DNA of 64,000 bases from AP-15 sp963702685 (GCA_963702685.1 CAVPDQ010000008.1:1-64000); one strand, 5' to 3'; shown: positions 9,508 to 18,088, counted from the first letter of the stretch. The notes: generated by a model not told the origin, from the sequence alone. Translations and numbers: made by a program.

Positions 9508-10041
9508 TCAGTAGCCGGACGGGTAATACTGATAGGGCGGCGGCGCATAATATGTAGAGGAGGCAGCGGCACTGCTCGCCATTGCCGCCACACCAGCGCC
9601 GACCGCGACGCCGGCGGCGACACCGCCCCAGTTGGGGCCGTAATAGCCACCGCCACCGCTGACCGCGACGTTGCGGTTCACATTCACGTTTCCGCTGACG
9701 TTGCGGTTCGCCGAAACGTTGCGGTTGCCCGAAACGTTGCGGTTGCCCGATACGTCGCGTTGAAAGTTGCCGCTGTTGAAATTGCCCCGGGTGGCCCCGC
9801 CGCCGCGGCTGACCCCAGCGCCGCCCCGGTTGCCGCCGCCGCCACGGCTGACCCCGCCGCCGCCCCGGTTGCCGCCACCGCCGCCGCGGCGCTGGACCAG
9901 CACCAACGGCGCGCCCTTTCCGGCCCCGGTCCCGGCAGCAAAGCCGGAAGCCCCTATCGCGCTCCATCCGGATGACGGGGCACCCGACGCCTGCGCGGCC
10001 ACCAACACGACGGGCACGACATAGATCAAAAGCTTCTTCAT
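9508..10041 (-). CDS. Exported glycine/asparagine-rich repeat protein
   Basis: A 177-residue protein. MKKLLIYVVPVVLVAAQASG is a signal peptide. The middle is RGGGGG/NRGG repeats, then a run of NRNVSGN and NRNVSAN repeats, and a hydrophobic Gly/Ala segment precedes a Tyr/Pro-rich tail ending YYPSGY. The composition suggests a structural surface or envelope protein, but no family function is known to me. It is the last of several co-oriented exported small proteins. The ATG at 10041 is preferred because it starts the signal sequence. Confidence 0.75.
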   Translation of the reverse strand: MKKLLIYVVPVVLVAAQASGAPSSGWSAIGASGFAAGTGAGKGAPLVLVQRRGGGGGNRGGGGVSRGGGGNRGGAGVSRGGGATRGNFNSGNFQRDVSGNRNVSGNRNVSANRNVSGNVNVNRNVAVSGGGGYYGPNWGGVAAGVAVGAGVAAMASSAAASSTYYAPPPYQYYPSGY

Positions 10042-10052
10042 GACCGGGGACC

Positions 10053-10451
10053 TCATTTGAGGTACTTGGCTTGGATCTGTTTCCAGCCGTCGATCGCTTG
10101 GCTGCAGCCGGCCTTGTCGAAGGGATGCCCGGAGCCGTAGCCAAGGGCGCCGGTAAAGGTAAAGGCGGCCTTGAGCCCAAAATGGATCGCGATCAGGTTG
10201 GCCAATTCCATTGCTCGCGAGATCTGCGCCTGCTTATCCGCGTCGGCCGAGCATTCGACCACTTGACCGGCCATTACACCGACACGACGCAGCCCATCCA
10301 GGAAGGATTGATTATCAGCGGGTGGCGTCGGCACACCTTGTGCGGGTGCGGGTGCGGCAGTGGCGGTCGAGGGCTTCTGGGCCAATGCAGGGCCGGCAGC
10401 TGCCAGGCAAGCCAGCGCCAATATGGTGGCCCGAAGATGATACGATCGCAT
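10053..10451 (-). CDS. Small exported protein of unknown function
   Basis: A 132-residue protein with an N-terminal signal peptide (residues 1-24, cleavage likely after AGPALA). A Pro/Ala-rich linker is followed by a helical domain with two cysteines (in VECSADAD and AGCSQAID) that could form a disulfide in the periplasm. The start at 10451 is preceded by AAGGAAGGG. It ends 11 bp before the Gly-rich protein gene starts, so both are probably co-transcribed. I do not recognise a characterised family. Confidence 0.75.
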   Translation of the reverse strand: MRSYHLRATILALACLAAAGPALAQKPSTATAAPAPAQGVPTPPADNQSFLDGLRRVGVMAGQVVECSADADKQAQISRAMELANLIAIHFGLKAAFTFTGALGYGSGHPFDKAGCSQAIDGWKQIQAKYLK

Positions 10452-10553
10452 CCGTTTGCCCTTCCTTATAAACTCGCTAATGATGTTCAGCGCGGCACCT
10501 ACTGGCGTATTGATCACTTAATTTTACCAATTGACACTCTTCGCCTTCGAGGC

Positions 10554-11000
10554 TTAAGCGCTCTTATGCCACATCGCGTCATAGACGCACGCCCCGATCA
10601 CCCTGCCTCTGAGCACGTTCTGAGCATCTATTTGGCCCTCGAACTTTTGCCCAACGCCAGTCCGCATCACCAAGACGCCTTGTGGCGTCACGTAACCCTG
10701 AAACCTGATGTTGAGGACGTCGAGTTGTGCGAGCCCGTTGGAGATGGTCATCTCCGGCGCGGTGTAGTTCGGGCAAACGGAGACACCCTCCGATGCGTTT
10801 GGCAGAGCGTTGCCTTTGCTCATGTTGTGCACCGTGCCGCCGATCCACGTTCCGTCGTAGGCGGTCGTCGTATTCGCCGCCGAGCCGGCTGCGTAGCTGG
10901 TCGGCGTGATCGGACCTTCCATCGCCGCCGGTGCGGGTTGCTGTTGAGCGCAACCGGCGATTGCGAGGATGGACGCGAATAAAAAGAACGCGTGTTTCAT
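10554..11000 (-). CDS. Small lipoprotein
   Basis: A 148-residue protein starting MKHAFFLFASILAIAGC. The lipobox LAIAGC predicts acylation and signal peptidase II cleavage at Cys16. The mature part has an NTTTAYDGTWIGGTV segment and ends near VYDAMWHKSA, giving a compact domain that resembles small outer-membrane or periplasmic lipoproteins of unknown role. GAGGAGGAACAG precedes the ATG at 11000, a strong ribosome binding site that decides the start. Confidence 0.75.
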   Translation of the reverse strand: MKHAFFLFASILAIAGCAQQQPAPAAMEGPITPTSYAAGSAANTTTAYDGTWIGGTVHNMSKGNALPNASEGVSVCPNYTAPEMTISNGLAQLDVLNIRFQGYVTPQGVLVMRTGVGQKFEGQIDAQNVLRGRVIGACVYDAMWHKSA

Positions 11001-11021
11001 CTGTTCCTCCTCGTAGGTCAA

Positions 11022-11315
11022 CTACTGTTTTTGTGCTCCCGCCTGGCCCTGTGCAGGCTGGCCCTGCGCAGGCTGGCCCTGTGCAGGCTGGCCCTGTGCA
11101 GGCGCACCCTGGCCGGGTTGGCCTGCTCCTGCTGCAGGCTGTTTTGCTGCAGGCGTGCCTCCGCGGCGCTCGTAACGCCGCTCGACGCGCCCTCCGCGCC
11201 GCTCTTGACGCCGCTCCATGCCGTTGGTTTGCGCCTCGGCGGCTGTGTATCGAAGGGCGAGGCCCGCCGCTGCCGCTACTCCGAGAACGGGCAACAGCCT
11301 GCGACGCGAGACCAT
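11022..11315 (-). CDS. Exported basic protein with AQGQP repeats
   Basis: A 97-residue protein. A twin-arginine-like or Sec signal (VSRRRLLPVLGVAAAAGLAL) leads into an Arg/Glu-rich segment (RRQERRGGRVERRYERRGG) and then a tail of AQGQP pentapeptides encoded by tandem 15-bp repeats. Low complexity prevents a functional call. It sits 21 bp upstream of the lipoprotein gene in the same direction, so the two are likely to be in one operon. Confidence 0.65.
   Translation of the reverse strand: MVSRRRLLPVLGVAAAAGLALRYTAAEAQTNGMERRQERRGGRVERRYERRGGTPAAKQPAAGAGQPGQGAPAQGQPAQGQPAQGQPAQGQAGAQKQ
11045..11104 (-). repeat. Tandem 15-bp repeat encoding AQGQP
   Basis: Four consecutive 15-base units of the form GGCCCTGTGCAGGCT, the second and fourth each differing at one base. 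The array lies inside the coding region of the exported basic protein and adds whole pentapeptides, so copy-number change by slippage would keep the frame. Confidence 0.85.
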
Positions 11316-11414
11316 TTTCGATTCACTTCTGTAGTCATGTTCGGCCTCCGAGATTTCGACCACACGGCGATCTCAGTATCTAGCGGACAGCACCTAACAG
11401 ATCGCCTCAACCCA

Positions 11415-11481
11415 CTCGTCATACCGGCGAAGGCCGGTATCCATGGCAGCGGTGGATCCCGACCTGCGCCGGGATAACGAG
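11415..11481. repeat. Imperfect inverted repeat
   Basis: Arms at 11415-11445 and 11451-11481 are near-complementary over about 30 bases (core ATACCGGCGAAGGCCGGTAT) and leave a five-base loop. It lies in the roughly 300-bp gap between two small exported-protein genes. The form matches dispersed intergenic palindromes of alphaproteobacteria. No gene is seen in the gap 11316-11612. Confidence 0.75.
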
Positions 11482-11612
11482 AAGGGAGTCAAACATCTGG
11501 TGGCTACCACTGGCAGGAGCGGGTCCCTTAGCCTCAACGGAATTTATTGTCGGCATCATCCCCGCTCCTGGAGCTCGATCATCACTCTACGGGAATCCTC
11601 TTGACCACAAAG

Positions 11613-12158
11613 CTACTGCACCGCAACCGTGACGGCTGTGTTCCAGGTGATGTCGACCTTGTCGCCAACCTTGAGGTTGTCGAGCACACCCGGATCGACG
11701 ATATGGCGGCTGTATTTCCATCCGTTCGGACCAACGAAGGTGATCGACGATGCGTTCTTGTCGATGGCGTCGACGCTCGCGGTCATCGTTCGCTGCACGG
11801 ATGCCGTGCCCCCGGGTCGTTCTCCCTGCCCCGCAGTGGAGGTGCCGGTCGCCATATCGACAGGTGCCTCGCCCGGCGGCTTCAGTCTCGCCGAGACGTT
11901 GTTGTCATACCTCACCGATACGTGGTCCCCGACCTTGAGCTCATCGAACCGCTTCGCGCTCGGCGGCACGTCGACCGTCTCGAAGCTGCCATCGGCTTTC
12001 TTGATGTTGACGGTGCGCTTCTCATGATCGATGGTCGCCACGGTGCCCGAAAGGGTGATGGTCTGTGTCGGGAGCTGTCTGACCTCCTGTGCCCAGCTGG
12101 ATAGGGAAAGTCCCAAGACCAACGCGGACGCGCTCAAGGTTAAGCTTGCTCGGTTCAT
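11613..12158 (-). CDS. Exported protein with two beta-rich repeats
   Basis: A 181-residue protein with a signal peptide (residues 1-23, ending SSWAQ). Two related modules follow, each with a beta hairpin and an LKVGD turn: one around TLSGTVATIDHEKRTVNIK with FDELKVGDHVSVRYD, and one around MTASVDAIDKNASSITFVG with LDNLKVGDKVDITWN. This resembles small OB-like periplasmic proteins of the DUF5666 type. The function is unknown. It is the first of the run of small exported proteins on this strand. Confidence 0.7.
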   Translation of the reverse strand: MNRASLTLSASALVLGLSLSSWAQEVRQLPTQTITLSGTVATIDHEKRTVNIKKADGSFETVDVPPSAKRFDELKVGDHVSVRYDNNVSARLKPPGEAPVDMATGTSTAGQGERPGGTASVQRTMTASVDAIDKNASSITFVGPNGWKYSRHIVDPGVLDNLKVGDKVDITWNTAVTVAVQ

Positions 12159-12210
12159 TTATCTTTCTCCCATGGGTTCACGGTTCCGGGGCATGTCAGA
12201 ATTCTGTTCC

Positions 12211-12238
12211 AAGGACGAGCAAAGGCTCGCCGGTCCTT
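12211..12238 (-). terminator. Possible hairpin terminator or attenuator
   Basis: AAGGAC-GAGC-AAAG-GCTC and GTCCTT form a two-part stem with a small bulge, between the end of the AraC gene and the next gene downstream on the same strand. There is no clear U-run after it, so a role as an intrinsic terminator is uncertain. Confidence 0.35.
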
Positions 12239-12286
12239 AGAGCCTAAACAGCGGGGTTCGCCGGCGGCTATGCAGAAATAACGGAT

Positions 12287-13258
12287 TTACGGGTTGATGA
12301 ACCGCGGCCCCGGAGGCCGTTGCAGGGTGGCTAGCGGGGTCTCGCTGAATACCGCTCGGTAGGCCGCCTCGAAACGCCCGAGCTCGGCGAAACCGAAGCC
12401 GCGGACAAGCTCGAACAGGCTTGCTCCGTCGGGGCCGGCGTCACGCAACGCGACACGTGCCCGGCTCAACCGGCGCAACAGCACATACCGGGCGGGGCTC
12501 ATGCCAAGGAATTCGGCGCAGCACGAGCGCAGGGTCCGCTCGGTCACCCCGATCAGCTCGCACCACTCTATCGTGTGCAGAGGCTCGCCGAGATGCTCCG
12601 CCAACACCTCCTCGAACCTGATCATGATGCGGGCGTGCCGGCGTTTGATCGCGCCGTCGGCTTGCATGCTGGTGCGGGTTAGGCAGGCGACCAGCGTCTG
12701 GATCAAGCTTTGCTCGATGGCGCGCGCGACCTCCGTATGAGCCAATAGTTTCGAGTTGGTCTCGGCGAGGCGGGAGACTTGCGCATGCAGGCGCTGCAGG
12801 CGCGCCACATCGCGCGGGGAGGGGCGCAGGATCTTTCCCTCCAATGGCAAAGAGAAAGGCGTTCCGGAAAGAGCCCGGCCATAATGTTCGAGCCGCAGCG
12901 GGTCCAGTGCTATGACGTTCCACACCAAGCGGCCGGGTGTTGACTGGTGCAGCCGCTCGCCGCGGCCGTGGAACACAATCTCGCCGGGCTGCAATTCCAT
13001 CCCGCCAGATACCGGCGGGGGCCCGGAATGCGCCGGAAACGTCACGAAGGAAAGCTGCGAGCCCAGGCAAACATAGGAAACCCGCGCAAACTCTTCCTCG
13101 CACCGCAACACCTGCAAATCGTGCAGCTCCGCCCAGGTCAGGCGGGCGTTGAACTTGGACTTGGAGCTTAGTGTGATGACAATCTCGATTTGGGTCTGAC
13201 GCAGGCTCGCCTCGTAGTGATCGGGTTCGAGGAACGTGCGCGTGCCGCCTCCCGGCAT
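12287..13258 (-). CDS. AraC-family transcriptional regulator
   Basis: A 323-residue regulator. The C-terminal third has the two-helix-turn-helix AraC/XylS domain: the first helix pair is in LHTIEWCELIGVTERTLRSCC, followed by LGMSPARYVLLRRL and the second unit FGFAELGRFEAAYRAVFSETP. The N-terminal 200 residues form the effector or dimerisation part, with no obvious known ligand fold. A paralogue lies at 23272-24276, and a C-terminal stump of a third at 13340-13447. The target genes are unknown. Its 3' end shares a sequence core with the 127-bp repeats at 17568 and 18327. Confidence 0.88.
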   Translation of the reverse strand: MPGGGTRTFLEPDHYEASLRQTQIEIVITLSSKSKFNARLTWAELHDLQVLRCEEEFARVSYVCLGSQLSFVTFPAHSGPPPVSGGMELQPGEIVFHGRGERLHQSTPGRLVWNVIALDPLRLEHYGRALSGTPFSLPLEGKILRPSPRDVARLQRLHAQVSRLAETNSKLLAHTEVARAIEQSLIQTLVACLTRTSMQADGAIKRRHARIMIRFEEVLAEHLGEPLHTIEWCELIGVTERTLRSCCAEFLGMSPARYVLLRRLSRARVALRDAGPDGASLFELVRGFGFAELGRFEAAYRAVFSETPLATLQRPPGPRFINP

Positions 13259-13339
13259 TCATCCCTCTGCACAATCGATGAACCACAATACAGGCCGAGC
13301 ATTTTGCCAAAGCGAGGATAGATCACCCGATCGCCGCGC

Positions 13340-13447
13340 CTATGCAGATTTAACGAATTTACGCACCGGCCCGCCGATTTCGTCCGGTTTCGAGTCCTCG
13401 GCGGGCCGACGCAGCGCTGCCGCGGGCGGCTCGCCGAATAGTGACCG
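13340..13447 (-). pseudogene. C-terminal remnant of a third AraC-family regulator
   Basis: Reading the minus strand down to a TAG at 13340-13342 gives RSLFGEPPAAALRRPAEDSK followed by PDEIGGPVRKFVKSA. This matches the last 36 or so residues of the AraC protein encoded at 23272-24276 (YRSLFGEPPSAALRRPPED, then IKPDEI, and ending KFIKPA). Upstream of about 13447 the similarity stops abruptly and no helix-turn-helix remains. It is a stump of a deleted paralogue. Confidence 0.75.
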
Positions 13448-13621
13448 GTCGGATCGAGGTTCCGGCTCTCAAAATTTGTGGAAAATGCATAGACGACCCG
13501 GTCAGCCGATGGTCTTCTCCGCTCCGGATATGGAAGGCTGGTTGAGGCAAAATCGACCGGTCCAGAAGGGTGTGAGGGATGAATGCCACGAGAGGCGTAG
13601 CCGGGCGAACGGCAAGGCGGC
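13448..13621. other. Intergenic, nothing recognised
   Basis: Between the AraC remnant and the ion-channel gene I see no further coding similarity, RNA gene or clear promoter. Several short readings are possible but none resembles a protein. Confidence 0.5.
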
Positions 13622-14011
13622 GTGGTCGAGGATGCGCTGTTGCGCCGGCCCGCAAATCGTAGCTCGGCTGCGGGTCGGAAACCGACGCGATCACGCCAAA
13701 CCAGGCGCATCTTCTTCGTCGAGCTCTTTAGCATTCTTCGCGCAGTCTGGCCGATCCTGTCCGGGGTTCTTCTCGCGATGATCGGACCCGGACTTCTGAT
13801 CGGGCTAATAGAGAGGTGGCGCGTTGTAGACGCTCTTTATTTCACCTTTGTGACTGGCCTCACCATCGGTTACGGCGATCTGACGCCGCGACATGTCGTG
13901 TCGCGGCTGCTCGCGGTGGTGATTGGCCTTGCCGGCATCGTGTTGACCGGCCTGGTCGCGGCGGTGAGCGTGGAGGCGCTGCGAGCGGCGGCCCGCGATG
14001 CTGGAGAATGA
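13622..14011 (+). CDS. Two-TM potassium-channel-like protein
   Basis: A protein of up to 129 residues. A first transmembrane helix (VWPILSGVLLAMIGPGLLIG) is followed by a pore helix and the selectivity filter TIGYGDLTP, then a second helix (LLAVVIGLAGIVLTGLVAAV). This is the minimal K+-channel pore domain (Ion_trans_2). No regulatory RCK or cyclic-nucleotide domain is attached. The N-terminus is uncertain: the GTG at 13622 gives an arginine-rich leader, and a later alternative start may be real. It ends shortly before the AI-2E-type permease gene. Confidence 0.75.
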   Translation: MVEDALLRRPANRSSAAGRKPTRSRQTRRIFFVELFSILRAVWPILSGVLLAMIGPGLLIGLIERWRVVDALYFTFVTGLTIGYGDLTPRHVVSRLLAVVIGLAGIVLTGLVAAVSVEALRAAARDAGE

Positions 14012-14078
14012 AAGACGCGGCGCTGCGGCTTCGGCTCGACCTGGCGGCCGTCTTTCGTGAGGGGAAAGGGGGTAAGAA

Positions 14079-15188
14079 ATGATCGACCCGAATGTGCCGA
14101 AATCTGACCACGCACCTTCGCGCTCGACCGTCCTCGATCTTGCGCTCCAAATCGGACTGGTAGGCGTTTTGGTCTACGCTTGCAGCCGGTACCTATCGCC
14201 CTTTATCAACCTCCTGATCTGGTCTGCAATTTTGGCGGTGATGCTCTATCCGCTGCATCTCCGGCTGGCTGTTCGGCTCGGCAACCGCTGGTCGGCGCTG
14301 CTGATCGGGCTGGTCGGCGTCGCGGTGATGTTGGTGGCGATGGTCACAGTCGTGGCGTCGATTGCGTCTTCCCTCTATTCGCTGATCGTGGGCTTGCACA
14401 ATCAAAGCCTGAGCGTCCCACCGCCGCCGCGATGGCTCGCCGGACTCCCGCTGGTGGGCCAGAAGCTGACCGAAGCCTGGACGCTCGTCGCCACCAACAT
14501 GCCGGCGGCGGTCGCCAAATACGGCGGGGCGTTGAGCCAACCGGCGGCACGGCTCGTGTCGTCCGCCGGTGGCCTCGCCGCCGGCCAACTATCGTTTGTT
14601 CTGTCGTTCGGGATCGCTGCCGTCATCATCGCCTACGGCAGGGGCGCCGCCGATTTCGCTCGGCGCCTCCTGGGGCTGTTTATCGGCAGCGAGGAGCGGG
14701 GGGGCCATCTGGCTGCGCTGACGGCAGCTACGATCCGTGGCGTGGCGGTAGGCGTTGTCGGCGTCGCGGTGATCCAGTCGCTTCTCCTCGCGGTCGGCTT
14801 CTTCGCGATTGGTCTTCCGGCAGCCGGTCTGTGGACGGTCCTGTTGCTTTTGCTGTGTATCGTGCAGGTGCCGGCGGTGCTGGTGACACTGCCGATCATC
14901 GCCTATGTCTTTGCGACGAAGGCGACGCAGCCCGCTGTTATCTTCCTCGCCTGGACCCTCGCCGCCGGGCTCAGCGACAATGTCCTAAAGCCATTGCTGC
15001 TCGGCCGGGGACTGGAAGTGCCGATGCCGGTCATTCTGATCGGCGTCATCGGCGGCATGATTGCCGACGGCCTTCTCGGGCTGTTTGTGGGGCCTGTGGT
15101 CCTGGCCGTCGGCTATATACTGCTGATTGAATGGATGCAACAGCGCCGCGCCCAGAGGGGGCCGCAGACCGCCGATCGGACACCGTAA
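14079..15188 (+). CDS. AI-2E family transporter (YdiK/PerM-like)
   Basis: A 369-residue membrane protein with about eight hydrophobic helices in the family pattern: paired helices near residues 20-75, a soluble middle segment (about 110-165) and the C-terminal permease core with LLLLLCIVQVPAVLVTLP and SDNVLKPLLLGRGLEVPMP, the most conserved family segment. Members are possible exporters of small molecules and some are Na+/H+ antiporters; the AI-2 label is historical. It starts 67 bp after the ion-channel gene and precedes the HlyD-like gene. Confidence 0.88.
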   Translation: MIDPNVPKSDHAPSRSTVLDLALQIGLVGVLVYACSRYLSPFINLLIWSAILAVMLYPLHLRLAVRLGNRWSALLIGLVGVAVMLVAMVTVVASIASSLYSLIVGLHNQSLSVPPPPRWLAGLPLVGQKLTEAWTLVATNMPAAVAKYGGALSQPAARLVSSAGGLAAGQLSFVLSFGIAAVIIAYGRGAADFARRLLGLFIGSEERGGHLAALTAATIRGVAVGVVGVAVIQSLLLAVGFFAIGLPAAGLWTVLLLLLCIVQVPAVLVTLPIIAYVFATKATQPAVIFLAWTLAAGLSDNVLKPLLLGRGLEVPMPVILIGVIGGMIADGLLGLFVGPVVLAVGYILLIEWMQQRRAQRGPQTADRTP

Positions 15189-15269
15189 AATGCGACTATT
15201 GCGGTCGGCACGCGCGGGGATCCAGGAAGCTGGCCGCTGTGCTCGGGCTGCCAAACGCGTGTTGCCTCG

Positions 15270-16412
15270 ATGAGCACAGATCCTAAAACCATCAACAAAA
15301 TTGCGGTAGAGGAACCTGCTCCTGCCAAGCCGGCGCGCGCGGACGCCGACTCCGCGAGCCCGCTGCGCCGGGCGGCGCTCATTGTCGTCATCGTGACCAT
15401 TCTGCTGTTTGCCTTGTCGATCGTCATGGAGCGTTACACGCCTTCGTCCTCGCAAGCGTTCGTGCAAGCATATGTTATCCGCATGGCTCCTGAAGTCGCG
15501 GGCCGCGTCATCAGCGTAGACGTCGCGGACAATGCGCGCGTCGCCGCAGGGCAGCTCCTGTTCCGCATTGATCCGCGGCCTTTCGAAATTGCCGTGGCCG
15601 AGGCGCAGGCCCAGGTCGAGCAGATCGGTCAGACGCTGGGGGCCTCTACGGCCGCGGTGGAATCGGCGCAGGCGCGCGTCGTTAAGGAGGTCGCCGAGCT
15701 CGAAAACGTTCAGGCCCAGGCGGAGCGGGTTTTCGAGCTTGTCAAACGGGGCGTCTACCCCGCTTCCAAAGCCGATACCGCCCGCGCCGCACAGGGGTCC
15801 GCACGCGCGGTGCTGGCGGCCAGCCAGGCCGACCTCGCCAAGGCGCGCGAAGAGCTTGGCCCCAAGGGTGCCGACAATCCCCAGCTCAAGGCGGCGCTTG
15901 CGGCGTTGGAGCGGGCGCGGCTCAATCTTCTTTATACAACGGTCAAGGCCCCGGCCGCCGGCTTGGTCTCCAATCTCCAGCTTGCCACCGGCCAGTTCAT
16001 CGGGGCGGGGCAGGCGGCCCTTACCTTTATCGACTTGAGCACGGTCTGGGTGTCGGCGGATTTCAAGGAGAACAGCCTCGAATACATGGCTACGTCCGAT
16101 CGCGCCGAATTGGTGTTCGACGCGTTGCCGGGCGCGGTCTTCAAAGCCCACGTCGAGAGCATCGGCTGGGGCGTCTCCCAGAATAGCGTTGACCCCAATA
16201 CCGGCCTGCCCACGATCAAGAACGCCACCGGCTGGGTGCGCGACCCGCAGCGTTTCCCGGTGCGTTTGATCGTCGACGAGAGGCCGCCGCGGGGCAGCGT
16301 GCGGGTCGGCTCGCAGGTGAATGTCGTCGTCTATGCCGGCAACAATCCCGTCACCGACGCTCTGGGCGCGGCATTTATTCGCCTGATCTCCATCCTGACC
16401 TATGCCAGCTGA
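15270..16412 (+). CDS. HlyD-family membrane fusion protein (EmrA-like)
   Basis: A 380-residue periplasmic adaptor. One N-terminal transmembrane helix (AALIVVIVTILLFALSIVME, about 35-54) anchors it. The first half-lipoyl motif is in APEVAGRVISVDVADNARV, long coiled-coil helices span about residues 105-205, and the second half-lipoyl region is TVKAPAAGLVSNLQLATGQ. A C-terminal beta-barrel follows. Such proteins link an inner-membrane pump to an outer-membrane channel. Its stop overlaps the start of the DUF2955-like membrane gene, which is its likely partner. Confidence 0.9.
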   Translation: MSTDPKTINKIAVEEPAPAKPARADADSASPLRRAALIVVIVTILLFALSIVMERYTPSSSQAFVQAYVIRMAPEVAGRVISVDVADNARVAAGQLLFRIDPRPFEIAVAEAQAQVEQIGQTLGASTAAVESAQARVVKEVAELENVQAQAERVFELVKRGVYPASKADTARAAQGSARAVLAASQADLAKAREELGPKGADNPQLKAALAALERARLNLLYTTVKAPAAGLVSNLQLATGQFIGAGQAALTFIDLSTVWVSADFKENSLEYMATSDRAELVFDALPGAVFKAHVESIGWGVSQNSVDPNTGLPTIKNATGWVRDPQRFPVRLIVDERPPRGSVRVGSQVNVVVYAGNNPVTDALGAAFIRLISILTYAS

Positions 16413-17510
16413 CGCGTCCGCCGCGGCGGCCGTCCTGTCACGCCAGCGCCGCATCGGGCTGCGGGTCGCGCTCGCGGTCGCTGCCGGGTTCGCCTGGAAC
16501 CTCGCGACTGGTGCGGTCATCCCCTTCTTTGGCCCGCTCCTCGCAGTGCAATTGCTGATTTTCGGCGCCGGGCCCTTGCCGCTGTCGAAGGCGATGGCGG
16601 TCGTCGGGCTCGTGCTGGCCGTCGGACAGGCCTTCATTGTTCTCAGCGGCATTTTTGGCAACCACCCGGTCCAGCTGCTGGCGCTGCTCGGCCTATTCTT
16701 TTTCGTATGCTTCTTCGTGCAGGCGCGGGGACGGGGTGGCCCTGTCATCTTCCTCTGCGTGGTAATCGCGATCACGGTCACCCTGCTCGATCGCGTGCAC
16801 GACACGCTCGAACTCAGGCATAATTGCAATATTGCTCCAAGCTTACTTGAGCGCCGTGGTCTTGTCGTGGCTCGCCCATGCGGTCCTGCCAAGCCACGAT
16901 GCGACCGCGGGACGCGCCGCCGGCGGCCCCGGCCATCGACAGGCCCGCCACCGACAGACCCGCGATGCGGGCTCTCGCCAATGCGGCTATCCTGCTCGGC
17001 GCCATGACGCTGTGCCTGACCAACAACGCCCTCTCCCTGGCGCTCGTCCTTCCGATCACCGTTGCTTCCGTTCTGCTTCAGCTTGACTTCGCAACCAGCG
17101 TCCGCTCCGCCCTCAGCCTTGTCGCCGTCAATCTGCTGAGCGGGGTGCTCGCCTCCCTGGCCTTTGCCTTTGTCGAGCTGCGCCCGGAGCTGCCCTTCCT
17201 GTTCCTGACCGTCTTTCTCGTCGGGCTGATCCTGGGCGGGCGGGCCGCAGCCGGTCGTGCCGAGATGTATGCCGGAGCGCTCACGACGTTCCTCATTCTG
17301 TTCGGGTCGGGCATAGCGCCGTTGCCCACGACGACCCCAGAGTCGTTCACGACCCGGATCGGCTACGTCCTGTTGGCGGTCGGGTACACTTTGTGCATGA
17401 TGGCGCTGCTCTGGCCGCGCGAGCGATCTGCGCCGACACAACGCTCACTGCGGTCTTCAAGGCGCGCTGCGACGCGGCGAACGCGCTCGCCGGCATCTCC
17501 GCTACCCTAG
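16402..17510 (+). CDS. DUF2955/FUSC-like inner-membrane exporter, reading frame broken
   Basis: Three frames are needed. The first (16402 to about 16815) holds hydrophobic helices such as GLRVALAVAAGFAWNLATG and LLGLFFFVCFFVQARGRGG. The second (about 16817-16908) gives LLQAYLSAVVLSWLAHAVLP. The third (about 16912-17510) gives the second helical half, including LGAMTLCLTNNALSLALVLP and LFLTVFLVGLILGGRAAAG. Dropping one base at 16816 (CTCAGGC) and one in the GGG at 16909-16911 restores one frame. The C-terminus after MALLWPRE may also be shifted. The gene overlaps the HlyD gene by 11 bp, as expected for a DUF2955-type aromatic-acid or drug efflux pair. Confidence 0.65.
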
Positions 17511-17567
17511 CGCCCGGGTCGAGCCTTGTTTGATTGCATCCGCACTGTGACCCGGCATCGTCACCCA

Positions 17568-17694
17568 GCGCAAACACGTATTTGGCGCAATCGATGCAAC
17601 ATCATATACCGGGTTGAGCTCGGCTCCAGGGGCGATAAGCGACTCCGTAAAATTCGTTATTTTCGCATAGCCGGCGCACAATTGGCGGCTTAGC
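17568..17694. repeat. 127-bp repeat, copy A
   Basis: This segment aligns end to end with 18327-18453 at roughly 80 percent identity by eye with equal length. Both end in the perfectly shared GCACAATTGGCGGCTTAGC. The inner part around 17645-17682 (CGTAAAATTCGTTATTTTCGCATAG) resembles the 3' ends of the AraC genes at 12262-12300 and 13340-13372. It lies 136 bp upstream of the small-protein gene at 17831. Nothing else is seen in the gap 17511-17830. Confidence 0.8.
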
Positions 17695-17830
17695 CTCGTA
17701 TGAGGCGGAGGACACGAGCGCGGTCGCCGGCTCTGATTCCTAGTCAGGCTCTAAGGAACGTCGGCTCGCGGCCTCCTCATAGGTTCTGGCTGAAGATTCG
17801 TAAGAATTGTCCCCAAAGGAGGACCAAGAC

Positions 17831-18088
17831 ATGACACATGAATTCGCCTCTGGATCGTTCACGGTCATTAGATCATCGATGATCATTTTTTGCATGGTCG
17901 TTGGCATGTCCATCTCGACGAACGCAAAATCTGTCAAGGTGATGGATGAGGCATCAACTGACGGCTCGTTCACCATCGCCCAAACCAACGGCCAGGAGCG
18001 TCGGGACACCCGGCAGAACTGCCGTCAGGCGAATGGGGCCATCGGCGCGGACAAGCGCAACTGCAAACAGACAGGACGCCAAAATTAG
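17831..18088 (+). CDS. Small protein with a hydrophobic N-terminus, unknown function
   Basis: An 85-residue protein. AAAGGAGG nine bases upstream of the ATG at 17831 gives a strong ribosome binding site. Residues 10-32 (TVIRSSMIIFCMVVGMSIST) form a signal peptide or single membrane helix. The C-terminal part is polar with two cysteines in RQNCRQANGAIGADKRNCKQ, spaced to form a disulfide. No family is recognised. Copy A of the 127-bp repeat lies just upstream and may be its control region. Confidence 0.6.
   Translation: MTHEFASGSFTVIRSSMIIFCMVVGMSISTNAKSVKVMDEASTDGSFTIAQTNGQERRDTRQNCRQANGAIGADKRNCKQTGRQN

Noticed and set aside
11045..11104. Possible CRISPR array (regular short repeats)
   Set aside because: The repeats are contiguous 15-mers without spacers and lie inside a coding region.
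17831..18088. Idea that the 127-bp repeats flank a transposon carrying the small-protein gene
   Set aside because: The two copies are directly oriented, but there is no transposase, no terminal inverted repeat and no visible target-site duplication.
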